From the NCBI GenBank assembly GCA_017591395.1, contig WEDG01000228.1, forward strand, positions 38,501-102,500: a stretch of DNA of 64,000 nucleotides, written 5' to 3'. Below the pieces are notes generated by a model that was given only the letters and a program-made list of their open reading frames with translations, was not told the origin of the DNA and made no database searches. Of the stretch, positions 54,717-64,000 are shown in pieces (positions within the stretch are counted from its first letter, which is position 1; each line of letters opens with the position of its first letter). Origin of the DNA: Schistocephalus solidus. Taxonomy: Eukaryota; Platyhelminthes; Cestoda; Diphyllobothriidea; Diphyllobothriidae. The translations under genes were made by a program, and so were the position numbers.

Positions 54717-54785
54717 AGCCATCATATTTTGACATTCAGAGAGATAGAACCCTGGCAATCTCCCCGCATCCTGTGTGGCGTGAAT
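53761..54785. other. AT-rich interposed sequence with (TA)n at 54688-54716
   Basis: No retroelement domain could be read on either strand. The sequence lies between the truncated protease of element B and a plus-strand Gypsy fragment, so it may be host DNA or an eroded non-coding part of a retroelement. Confidence 0.4.
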
Positions 54786-54799
54786 GGCATTGTCATGCC

Positions 54800-55350
54800 T
54801 TAATTAGGCCGAGTGTTCCTCCAGCTGACCCTGGCTAACACAACAATCACATATCCCTCCCTAGTTAAATCAGGTAGCCCCTGGACTTTAGTTTTAGGGA
54901 TATATTTGTTGACTGACCGTGACTGCGTCATCCATACCAAACACCGCTGCCTGATCGTATACCCTCGTTGCAATGCAGACTCAAAACGTCGACCTCTTTT
55001 ACAACACTGTTATATCAGCAGCAGCATTAGAAACGACTCACCTCGATGATATACTCCCTCCAATAACCACCACATGCTTAAAGACACACAATCATCTCCG
55101 CCAACTCCTACTAAAGTTCCATGAACTTTATACGTGGGCAACCAGACTAATTGGTCGCACCTACAAGGTCCAAAATAGCATTGATAAAGGAGATGCAAAG
55201 CCGATTTAGCAACCCCCACGATGCACCCCTATGCGATTCTGGGGAGAGGTTGATAAGATTTAGATGAACTATGGAAAGCCCTAATTATACAACTGTCCTC
55301 CTCCCCGTGGGCATCACCCATATCCCTAGGGCCAAAGAAAGACGGCTCCC
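54800..55350 (+). pseudogene. Plus-strand Ty3/Gypsy fragment: end of protease to start of RT
   Basis: Reads VFLQLTLANTTITYPSL, WTLVLGIYLLTDRDCVIHTK (retropepsin closing segment, LGIDFL-like), LLLKFHELYTWATRLIGRTY then KVQNSIDKGDAKPI (pre-RT segment with G-D-A-K-P-I). After a stop come QPPRCTPMRFWGEVD and WASPISLGPKKDGS-like sequence (RT start), in broken frames. It stops abruptly at about 55350, where minus-strand gag begins. It could be the continuation of element A, whose protease start is at 49.6 kb in the same orientation, with element B and flanking DNA between them. Confidence 0.7.
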
Positions 55351-55900
55351 ACCTCTGCTATGGCACGGCTAGCAGCATTAATTGTTAGAGGCGGTTGATA
55401 GTACTCGATGATGCGATCAGCTGTCTCAGCAAGCACTTGGACAGATGAAGAAGGGATATTGGGCTTAAGAATGACTTGCACAGAGGAGGGTAACTGCTGG
55501 ATAAAAAGCTGTTTGAACATTGTGTCATCAAGCTTTTCTCCGCCCGCTAGCTATTTCCAGGCACTTAAGAAGCTGCGTTAGCCTCCTATCACCAAGGACC
55601 TCCTCAGAAATCGAATGCAGACGATGTTTTTGTGTTTATAGAGGGATACGGGATATGAGGGCCTTCTTTAGAGTAGTATATGGGGGCTCCATGGGTGAAC
55701 AATCGATAATATCTCGCAGGCCAGTAGCAGTGTTTACTGGCAATGCCACCAGAACGGAATTTTTATTTTTCCACAGGGCAAAATGTGATTCAAATGTGCA
55801 AAGCCATAGCGCAATATCACTGACACACACGACAAGAAGGTCAAAAATGTGAACTCCAGTTATTGTTTGGCTGGTCGATACGGTTTTCATAATTAAGGCA
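55350..55900 (-). pseudogene. Minus-strand Ty3/Gypsy gag fragment
   Basis: The minus strand gives VSDIALWLCTFESHFALWKN, VLVALPVNTATGLRDIIDCS, PMEPPYTTLKKALISR, and after frameshifts SISEEVLGDRRLTQLLKCLE, LFIQQLPSSVQVILKPNIPS and VQVLAETADRIIEYYQPP. This is the capsid region of a Ty3/Gypsy Gag, where proteins of the particle shell are encoded. It ends at the junction with the plus-strand RT fragment. It may be the missing 5' part of element B, displaced by the insertion between 53.76 and 55.35 kb (inference), or a separate copy. Confidence 0.7.
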
Positions 55901-56113
55901 GGTAGGTTGGAGGTCAGATAATTTGACTAGATGACTGGTACATTGACGAGGTGGGTTAAAAACAGCAATGGCATTGGTTGAAAAGTTTAGGCATCATAGA
56001 TAGCAGATAGAAACTGGTAAGATTAATTAACCGGATGGAAAATAGGAAAGAATGGATGCGAGTGGAAATCGTTAGGACAAATAAATTAATCCGAAGGCGT
56101 TATGAACCAAAGA

Positions 56114-56196
56114 GGTCACCAATATAGAAGAAGAATCCGTCTTTCCTTATATGTAAGGCTAATACCACGCCCTAGATTATATGCGCCCGCACAAGT
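56114..56196 (-). other. Possible PBS and LTR end upstream of minus-strand gag
   Basis: On the minus strand TGGTGACC (56121-56114) resembles the tRNA-Trp-type primer-binding site used by CsRn1-like Gypsy elements of flukes. It lies about 220 bp before the gag. The sequence just before it (56196-56122, TGTGCGGGCGCATATAATC to TTCTTCTATA) could be the end of an LTR. At ~75 bp it would be far too short for a complete LTR. Confidence 0.3.
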
Positions 56197-58774
56197 AAGA
56201 AAATAATAACTAGTCAATAAAATCTAACTTATTTTCCAATTCCACAAAAGTTTTGTCTCGATTGTTTTCGGGAGTATTTTTCAAACTACTAAAACAAAAT
56301 CCTTCGTTTTGTCTATACAACTTCAGTACCACACCTCTGAACCCTATCGGATGATTAGAAATCATGTTGCATCCCTGATCTCCAGGCATTGTTCGCATTT
56401 TTGAGAGGAGAGTTTGGAAAGTTCGAAAAGAATTCGAGAGGCAGTCTTCACCAAAAACCATGCAAACGAAATGCGGTATTGAATTTGATTTTTTGCTTGT
56501 CATACAATAATGATTAGAAGGAAGGATTATGGGTATCTTCTGATACCCCTATTATGCAAGTGAAGAAGATAGAACGTAAATATTCAGTTTTTATATATTA
56601 TTCTGTTCCTTCGGCTAAAAGGGCATGCACAGTGAAACACTAACTCCATGTGCAGCAAGTTTACAAAAATACAGTTCGAAAAAAAAGACGGGGAGAACGT
56701 TACTTGGAAGAATAAAAGCAGAATTATATCAAGCTTAAAACAAATTACACTATTTGAACATTGTGCTGGACTTTTTTTATCCAATGAACTCTACAGGTCC
56801 TTTCCTTTAGATCCTGAATTCAAAGCAAGTGTGATTGCTCACAAGTGTTCATATGTGAACGAAGCTACGGAACAAGAGCAATTTCAACGCGAAGACTAGT
56901 GAAAACTGTTCCTATTTAATTTTAAAATGAATACCTTTCAATACCTAGCAAAGGATTCAATACGGAGCAGCAGTCCATGCTAACTTTTGGTCTTCTTTTA
57001 TCAACGACAGTGAAGCAGACCGACGGTCGGAGATGTAATGGAAGAGCGTATGGAGATTTTAATGTTTTATTGTTTCCAGGGATACCTACCTTTATAATGC
57101 AGAGAGGCAATATGCACCTCTGTGTACTAGCAAGGCCTTATGCAAATCACAATCTGAAACCTTCGTTTAACTTGCTGTTCGTTTTGTTGACCTGTCATAC
57201 ATATGTTAAGTGCGGATGGGGCTTATAGCCTTCCCATCAGCGTGGGCTTTTGAAATGTAATATGTGTACGCCAAGTACATTTGCGTGTATTCAAAAGCTC
57301 ACGCGAATACTGTGGGTTTTACCTGCATTAATAAGCCTAGAAATATGTGCAGTCTCCACAGTATATTATGAAGCTTTTAGTGGAGGTTCCTAGATGCTTA
57401 ATCTACAGTTACTTCTCGTAGAACTTAGCGAGATCAGGTATTATCTGGGGATCAAAGAACAAATTACTGCGCATTAATTGAGCATGTATTTTAACTTGGC
57501 TTGCTAAATTCCTATTTTAAGGAGAAAGTAATAGTTATTTTGAGAGTGAACAACACTGGGAAGTTGCGCTATACACAAAGTGCGCGGAAGCACATTAAGT
57601 TGATCGTTGCGAGAATTTTCTTTTATGTCCTTGGACCATCTTGAATTCCTAGGCATTTGGCCCATTTTATTTACTGTAGCGAAGTAATTCGGGGCGTAGC
57701 AATATTATCAACACGTAGTTAAAGTTAAGGGACGCCCAATGCCTTTAATATCGTCATTATAAGTGTTTATCTGTTATCGGTTTAAATGGAATGCCAATTT
57801 AACTTCTAGCAATGAAGTTAATTCTCCGGAATTGAATTACCAGACAAGTTCTTGAACAGTTGCCGAACGTCACTAAGTCATTCACTTGAAGTTTACCTTA
57901 AGAATTATATATACTGTCCGTACCCATATACTTAGAGTAGTATCACCCTTTACTTAGGCGGACTAGGCAGAAAGTAAGTTGTATAACTTAAAGCAGCTAG
58001 CAACTTTAGACTACCTTTAAAGAAAAGCGATCGCGAAAGTAAACAATTGCACAAATAAAACCGATTTTAAACAGACAGCCCAAAGGTTACACTCCCGAGA
58101 GATGGCATAGCTGGCAAGATATCCTCCGTATTTAACAGAATACGCGTCTATTTATTTGTCCAAGTTCTGCAATAATTTGGCAAAACTATCACTTTCCTCT
58201 TTGGATTAAAATCACCATGTTGTTGTATTTTCGCATCGTGCTCTTTTCTCTGTGGTATTTTGATTGCCAAAAATAAGGAAGAAATCGGGTAACCAGCATT
58301 ATTGGAAGCTTACGATGGGACATGTGGCAAGGACAAAACAAGCCGTCAAGTTTGAATTTGGTGTGAAATATTCGACCGTCCGGGAAATTTACCTTTAACG
58401 GGATATTTGTCTACTAAACGCCCTCAAGCCTCGTGGGCATTACGAATTCGATTCTATTCTGCAACACGTTCATCCTTACGAATCTACATCGGACCTCCAT
58501 GGGAAATCCAATTTTCTTCTGACCGCCTCTCTGTGAACAGCACCAACAGATTCCTAACGTCAAAGAACAGCTGGGTCCTTTTCCGCGTATCGTTTATTCG
58601 GTTAAAAAGCCATTTTATACTTTTAGAAACGTTTAAACTTTATTAAATCCATACTGGTTGTCGGAAAAATGCCATTTGAACATTGTGCGAAATGCCGACA
58701 GGCCGACGTCAACTCAGCTTGACCACAGACGCGCAGCAGCCATGCGTCTAAGTCTGGACTTCAATGCCAAATTG
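56197..58774. other. AT-rich sequence, nothing recognised
   Basis: Frames at 56210-56503 (minus) and 56648-56899 (plus) are open for over 80 residues but AT-driven and without domain. No repeat family was detected. Confidence 0.4.
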
Positions 58775-58847
58775 ACGCGCGCCCCGACTTTGAACCGGGG
58801 AGCTCTCAAGCAGTCAGCCTCCGTGCTAACCATTACACCACGCCCGC
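58775..58847 (-). tRNA. tRNA-like sequence, degenerate or SINE-derived
   Basis: The minus strand has 7-nt ends that pair with one mismatch (GCGGGCG with CGCGCGT), a D-arm and A box GTGTAATGGTTAGCAC, and a T-arm and B box CCCGGTTCAAAGTCGGG. The anticodon arm between them does not fold into a regular 5-bp stem, so it is probably a pseudogene or a tRNA-derived repeat head. It lies about 170 bp upstream of the LINE ORF1 start. Confidence 0.4.
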
Positions 58848-59020
58848 AGGCTCACGCTAAAAGCCTAGTAAATGCTCTAAAAGAGTTATGTAGAAAACTC
58901 ATGCAATGGGTGTCAAATGATAGCCTCTAATTTGAAGCAACTAGAGGAAAAGTAAAAAAAATTGAAGGAAATTATCCACAAGACTCTTGCTTCAAAGGAT
59001 CAACGTTTCCTCGGAGTGGA

Positions 59021-60000
59021 GTGAGGGCCATCCTGAATAATGAACAACCAGAAAGGAGGAAAGTGATAGGTAAGACATCTGTAAACAATAGTCCAATAGC
59101 ACTTCGCGAATTCCAAAAGAATAAGAAGAAAACCGCACGTACTACCACAGTGAAAGGTCAAGACTCGCCCGTCAAGCAAATGCGAGTGCAAAATGAAATT
59201 TATAAAGGTATACCGACAGAAGAAGTAAAAGGAATGCAACAGATAACAATCGATGTAGACAGCCCTCAGACAGAATGCGCATTTTCGGAGACTTACATAG
59301 CAGTGAAGTCAACCCGTGCAGTGCCATATAGCAGTGCACCCAGGGCGGAATTAGCTATTCTTAAGCACTCCCCTATCAGCAGAGTTGAAGCCCCAGTTAA
59401 TAAATCTTCAACCTCGAAAACGTCAAGTACTCCACAGAGCCCTATGAGTGAAGATTCTTCAGATCGAGCACCATACACAAACATCCATGATGCCTTACCT
59501 ACAAAAGCAGACGAGTTGCACTTCGACAGAGCTTGGGTATCAGCAGATGATTATCATGCTGCTGGAAATAGTGGAGTGCCCGGTAAGGGTGACTGCGTCT
59601 TAATCCAGGGTCTCTTAGAATCCCCCGCTAACACCACCAAGGAAAGAAGTGCCGCCGACTTAGAGCGATTCCAGGAACTCATTAAAGAAATGCTGCAACA
59701 TATCGGAGGAAATAATTTTCCTAAAGGCCTTTCTTCTTGGAAGTCATTTAAATGTCACCGCACAGACGCGATCAAAACCCCTCAAAGTTGTCCTCAGCGG
59801 CAATGAACAAGTGAAATTAATCCTCTCCAGGCGTTTTCGACTGAAGCATTCGCACGAGGGTGTGTTTTTTTTCAGCCGGATTACTCCCCTGTCGAACGAA
59901 TAAAGCGTCGTGAAGTGGGCATGGAATTGAGAACACGGCACATCAACGGAGAACAGAGCCTGATAATCTACAGAAAGAAAAATGACTCTCTGCCCCACTG
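59021..60000 (+). pseudogene. LINE ORF1 protein (one frameshift)
   Basis: A 261-residue frame from ATG 59021 is Ser/Thr/Lys-rich at first, then reads GDCVLIQGLLESPANTTKER and SAADLERFQELIKEMLQ. Near 59745 the conserved sequence moves to another frame: LKVVLSGNEQVKLILSRRFR, then FFFQPDYSPVERIKRREVGM and INGEQSLIIYRKK up to about 59980. This C-terminal block is characteristic of ORF1 proteins of flatworm CR1-like LINEs, presumed RNA-binding. One frameshift explains the short open frame. The N-terminal half matches no domain I know. Confidence 0.7.
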
Positions 60001-60029
60001 TGGATCAAACCGGTTCGTATGACCACACA

Positions 60030-60770
60030 GTTACTCCAGTAGGGGCTAAAAACGAATCTCGCCTAACCTCAAAGCTGACATTTATGTACACAAACGCACA
60101 AAGCCTTCTACCAAAAATGGATGAACTCAGAATCCATATGTGTGACCTGCTCCCAGACGTTATCTCAATAACATAAACCTGGTTGTCGGAAGAGGTTGGC
60201 GACATGTAGCTTGCATTTCCTGGATTCCAACTGTTTTGCAGAGAAAGAGAAAATCGAAGGGGTGGAGGCATCGCAACATTCGTAAAAATGGCTTGCATGT
60301 TTCCAAAAAAACGGCATAGTTGACTTGTACGGAAGCAGTATGTTTGACCGTAAGAGCAAATGGTTCTCAAAGTCTTGATACCTTAACGGTGTATCGATGC
60401 CCCAGAAACGACCATGAAGCTGATGCCCATTTCCTGGATGAGCTCAAGGTATTTGCTACGCGGCCGAATATTCTCATTGTTGGGGACTTTAATGCACCTA
60501 ACATTGATTGGAACTCCACCTTCGCCGACTGCTCTGAAACAGCATGTGATCAACAGCTTCTGTACACAACTGGCAATTTACTTCCGACCCAACACGTCTT
60601 GTTTCCGACGATGGTTCGCGAGGGCAACAGCTGAACTGCCTCGACCTCGTGTTCGCTAGGTCGCCTGACAGCATTGACATTGTGAATTGTTTACCTCCTT
60701 TAGGCAAGAGCGATCCTCTGGTTCTCATTGAGGAATACACATTATTATCTTTGCTGACTCAGTCACTTGA
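60030..60770 (+). pseudogene. LINE APE-type endonuclease domain
   Basis: Reads YTNAQSLLPKMDELRIHM, LLPDVISIT, a TAA stop where Glu of the ETW motif is expected, TWLSEE, GFQLFCRERENRRGGGIATF, VYRCPRND, NILIVGDFNAPNIDW (GDFN intact), LLYTTGN, TQHVLFPT, LDLVFARSPDSIDIV and GKSDPLVLIEEY. Two catalytic positions are lost: the Glu (stop codon near 60174) and the His of the S-D-H motif, which reads S-D-P at about 60708-60720. Frameshifts lie near 60300-60330 and 60620-60640. The enzyme would nick target DNA in an intact element. Confidence 0.8.
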
Positions 60771-60924
60771 TCTTTGACCAAATATTTGGCGTGGGAATTT
60801 TCAACAGATGAAAAATGACCTCTTTCCTATCGACTGGATATTCATATTCTCTGACTATATCGACAATGCTTGGGGCCAATTCGAAGACGTACTCCACAAC
60901 ATCATTTCTAAACACTGAAAAATC

Positions 60925-62500
60925 ATGCAAAGAAGGCTAACAAACAGACCTCGCTGGTTGACTTCATCCTTAAAGAAGGAAGTTAACAAGAAGAGGAAAC
61001 TATTGAAAAGATCCTGCATTGATAAGACACTCAAATCTCTCAGCAGCTGCAAGTTGCAAAGAAACCGAGTCGAAATCCTCATTGCCAGAGATCGACGAGT
61101 CCTCGAATAGGATCTGTTGAACCGTGACATGATTAATCCCAAAATCCTTTACTGTTACATAAGGCAGAGCACGCGAAACAAGGATCCAATCCCACTATTG
61201 CGGACTGTCAAGGGCGCGGAAATCTCAGAGGACAAGGATAAGGCTGAACAGCTTTCTAAGTTCTTCCGGTCCGTCATGACAACAGAACCTGAATTTTTCC
61301 CACCCACTTGTGAAGACGAGTTTATGTCTACTATGGAAACAGTCCACTTCACCGATGAAATCATTCTGGAAGAGTGGCTAAACTTGAAAGAGTCGCCTCT
61401 CCAGGCCCCGATTCAATCCTTGCTAAGCTTTTGAAGGAGCTAGCTTCTGAAATGGCCAAACCGCTAGCCTTACTCTTCCAGACGTCGTTTTGCTACTGGA
61501 TGTCTGCGCTCCAATTGGAAGACCGCAACCATCACTCCGCTATGCAAGGCTGGAAGCCGAACATCTGCGAATAACTACAGAACGGTGAGCCTTACCTCCA
61601 TCTGTTGTAAAATAATGGAGAAAATAATCAAGAAATCATTGATGCAGTTCGTCGAGCAGAATCATCTCCTCTCCGATGCCCAACACGGCTTTTGCAGTGT
61701 TGGATCTTGCCTTACGAACCTACGCTTCTCACTTGAACGCTGGACCAAAGCATGCGACCGAGGAAATATAGGGCTTGCCATCGACATCGACTTCCAAAAG
61801 GCCTTCGACACCGTTCCTCACCAACGTCTCCTGCGTAAACTGCACAGCTTAGGAGTTTGTGAAAGCCTCCTTGGATGGATCCATACCTTTTTGATTGGAC
61901 GGTCCCAAAGAGTACAAGTCGGACGCCAGCAGTCCTCAGAAGTAACCGTGGTGAGTGGCGTCCCACAGGGCTCAGTTTTAGGCCCCATATTATTCCTTGT
62001 TTTCATCAATGACTGTGTCAGGGACCTTGACTGTGATGTCCTCCTGTTTGCTGACATCATAAAACTATGGAAATTTGTTGACACTACGGCAGACGAATAA
62101 GATCTGCAACTGAACTTGAGCAGGCTCGAGGACTGGTCATAGCGCTGGTTTATGCCATTAAATGTTTAGTAAGTGGAACTTTTCTTCCAATTGGCCGCTA
62201 TGGACCCTCCAACCCGAGAATATACTTTCAAAAGGGTACACCATTGCAACCAGTTGACAGTCAGAAGTACTTGGTTGTGTGGATTACCTCGTCCCTCAAA
62301 CCCACGCTGAACTGCACGAAGGTGGCCAAGTCAGCCATTTCTGTATTGCAACTCATCAGGCGCACCTTTATGGGATTTTACAAAGATAATTTCTCCAAAA
62401 TATTTGGTAGCTTCGTGCGGCCGCACCTAGAATTTGCCATACAGGCATGGAGACCTTGGACTGTCAATGGTAGTACCGTCGGGCGACAAAAATGACTAAA
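60925..62500 (+). pseudogene. LINE reverse transcriptase
   Basis: Segments in order: RRLTNRPRWLTSSLKKEVNK, NPKILYCYIRQSTRNKDPIP, LRTVKGAEISEDKDKAEQLS, PGPDSILAKLLKELASEMAK, NNYRTVSLTSICCKIMEKII-type motif 2, NHLLSDAQHGFCSVGSCLTN, LAIDIDFQKAFDTVPHQRLL (motif A Asp), VVSGVPQGSVLGPILFLVFI (motif B), and LLFADIIKLW (motif C). Motif C should be FADD, and Asp is replaced by Ile at about 62053-62055. The thumb follows with QKYLVVWITSSLKPTLNCTK and IFGSFVRPHLEFAIQAWRPW. Stops near 61111, 61375-61435, 61573 and 62100 divide the frame. Confidence 0.88.
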
Positions 62501-63039
62501 GGCCTGCGATTTCTAACCAATGAAAATAGATTATTAGCCCTCGAGCTATTTCACCTTTCCTAAAGGCAACTACGAGATGATCTCATACTAACCTTTCGAA
62601 TGGCCTGAACTTTTGCTTAATTCCCAATGATTTTTCAGTCTGACTAACACGACCACCTTGCAAGGTCACCCTTTAAAACTATGCACAGGTAAAGCAAGGG
62701 TCTATGGACGCAAGTACTTCTTCAGTAACAGAGTGGTTGCAGCATGGAACGCTCTGCCTGCGGATTTTGTTCTCTCTACCACCGAGAATTCCTTAAACGC
62801 AGACTCGACGCTTATAAAACCTTCTCGTTAAATTGCATGGAATTATACTACTCAAAATACTTGAGTAGACTTTAAGTGTATTTTGTCAACTAGACAACGG
62901 CTGCTTGTTTTTCAATGTCATTATGGCAACGTCTTTTCAATTTTCCTTATGCGTCGATGTTTTTTACCACCATTTTTTAACCAAAAGGAGCTCAAAAACG
63001 TTCGCCTGTCTTTTCCTTAATAAAACTGAACTGAACTGA
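62501..63039 (+). other. LINE C-terminal tail and 3' UTR
   Basis: About 62700-62830 reads YGRKYFFSNRVVAAWNALPA and DFVLSTTENS, the conserved tail that closes CR1-like RT proteins. The 3' UTR ends TTAATAAAACTGAACTGAAC followed by TGA, giving three copies of ACTGA. Confidence 0.75.
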
Positions 63040-64000
63040 TTATGCATCCGAAAAACGTAGTGTTTCAAAAATGTATGTGTGCTTTGGCATCCCCTTCCGC
63101 GTCGGAGTCCATGTAGGGTGACTGCTAGCAAGAGGACTTGACTTTCAGCGGGCTGGCAAGTTGTTTATTTTTTTCCTTTGTTCGTCTTGCATTTCTCCCC
63201 ATCTGAAGCACATCGTAAATTCCATCCAGCTCTCTACTTGTAGTTCCTTTGCGGGGTTTTATATTTTCCGCATTAGATTTGTGTTAATTTTGCTACAGCA
63301 CCGCTAGTAATTAATGCATCAAGTTACCTTTTACGGTTGCAGTAGAGCTGGGTTGGCATTTTGAGACAAGTATCTACAAAAAACGCTTTTACGTTCAACT
63401 TTCACTAACTTCTTTTCCTTACCCTGTTAGCGCATGTGCCCGTGCTTAGGGATGTGTCCAATTGAGATTATCGGGACCAGAGTCCAGGAAAATATATCTT
63501 TTGTTGTTTATTTTTAACGCAGCATCTTATGATTACTGTATGCTTTTAAGGTCGGACAGTTAAATTACTTCCAGTTACTCTTTTATGGAGTACCGGGACA
63601 TACTGGGGTGGATGGACCCGTCTTTTTAACTTCTAGGCGTTAGGACAGGGGGTGGAGAGACCAAAAGGCGAGTCCATAGCTGGAATTCCAACTGGTGGCT
63701 CCATCCCCCCACAATTCATCTCAATCCACCGTAAATACGCAACAAGCAACTTGTGGGGTTGATGCTAAAGCTTGGTCTACGCCAGGAACGTTCCCATGCT
63801 ATCTATACTGCCGTGAACATTATTCGCTTCTCCTTGTCCTTCGCTATCATTTGTTTTCCCACCTTTGGAAACGAAGTGGATACGTAGTGAGTAACTGAAA
63901 TATAATTTTGAGCGGCGAACAGAAAGTACTGATAACCATGGGTCTAGACTGACTTATTCATTTGTGCCTGAAACTGTATCCAAAGTCATAAGCGCTACTA
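63040..64000. other. Flanking sequence, nothing recognised
   Basis: No gene, RNA or repeat family member was identified after the LINE 3' end. Confidence 0.45.

Larger units (their letters stand above)
58930..63039 (+). mobile_element. CR1/Jockey-like LINE, nearly full length, decayed
   Basis: Plus-strand order: ORF1 (59021-60000), endonuclease (60030-60770), RT (about 60925-62500) and a C-terminal tail (to about 62830), followed by a 3' UTR ending in ACTGAACTGAACTGA (63025-63039). The short pentamer repeat at the 3' end, rather than poly(A), fits CR1-type elements. Stops and frameshifts run throughout and the catalytic residues of both enzymes are substituted. The 5' boundary is approximate. 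Confidence 0.85.

Noticed and set aside
1..64000. CRISPR arrays, bacterial operons, prophage or insertion sequences
   Set aside because: No regularly spaced repeats, no Shine-Dalgarno-led gene runs and no bacterial-type transposase. All signals point to eukaryotic DNA.

Overview
This is a eukaryotic window, most likely from a parasitic flatworm and probably a diphyllobothriid-type cestode. The evidence is indirect. Coding matter is sparse and mostly retroelement-derived, and the LINE, Ty3/Gypsy and Penelope-like proteins resemble those familiar from flatworm genomes. There are also many tRNA-derived SINEs, long simple repeats and degenerate TTAGGG-like tracts. There are no bacterial operons, ribosome binding sites or long host reading frames. 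Species assignment is an inference.

Layout. 0-5 kb: simple repeats, a ~353-bp tandem satellite (1981-2800), a hammerhead-ribozyme-like motif (2991-3032) and a (TA)n tract. 5-20 kb: copies of a dispersed repeat (called family R1 here), SINEs, a 420-bp (GGA)n block, a MITE-like element with telomere-like interior, and two decayed Penelope-like GIY-YIG fragments (16.55-17.63 kb). 20.27-23.29 kb, minus strand: a LINE with APE endonuclease, reverse transcriptase and C-terminal C2H2 fingers, internally deleted and mutated. 23-48 kb: mostly non-coding and repeat-rich. It holds two long inverted repeats (30.2-31.9 and 38.8-39.4 kb), a CpG-rich promoter-like segment with two CCAAT boxes (37.0-37.3 kb), a possible three-exon mini-gene (26.25-26.53 kb) and a possible exon for a secreted Cys-rich peptide (44.75-44.94 kb, minus). 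48.3-56.2 kb: overlapping Ty3/Gypsy remnants on both strands. A plus-strand copy has LTR, primer-binding-site-like sequence, gag and protease. A minus-strand copy runs from the protease end through RT, RNase H, integrase and the GPY/F module to a polypurine tract and 3' LTR. Further plus-strand protease-RT and minus-strand gag pieces follow. 58.9-63.04 kb, plus strand: a nearly full-length CR1/Jockey-like LINE with ORF1, endonuclease and RT, ending in a short ACTGA repeat.

No mobile element here looks able to move on its own. Each recognised open reading frame has stops or frameshifts, and several catalytic residues are substituted. The non-autonomous families (R1, SINE, MITE-like) occur in several diverged copies on both strands. 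No host gene could be identified by homology. The host-gene candidates listed rest on reading frame, splice-site and promoter signals alone.
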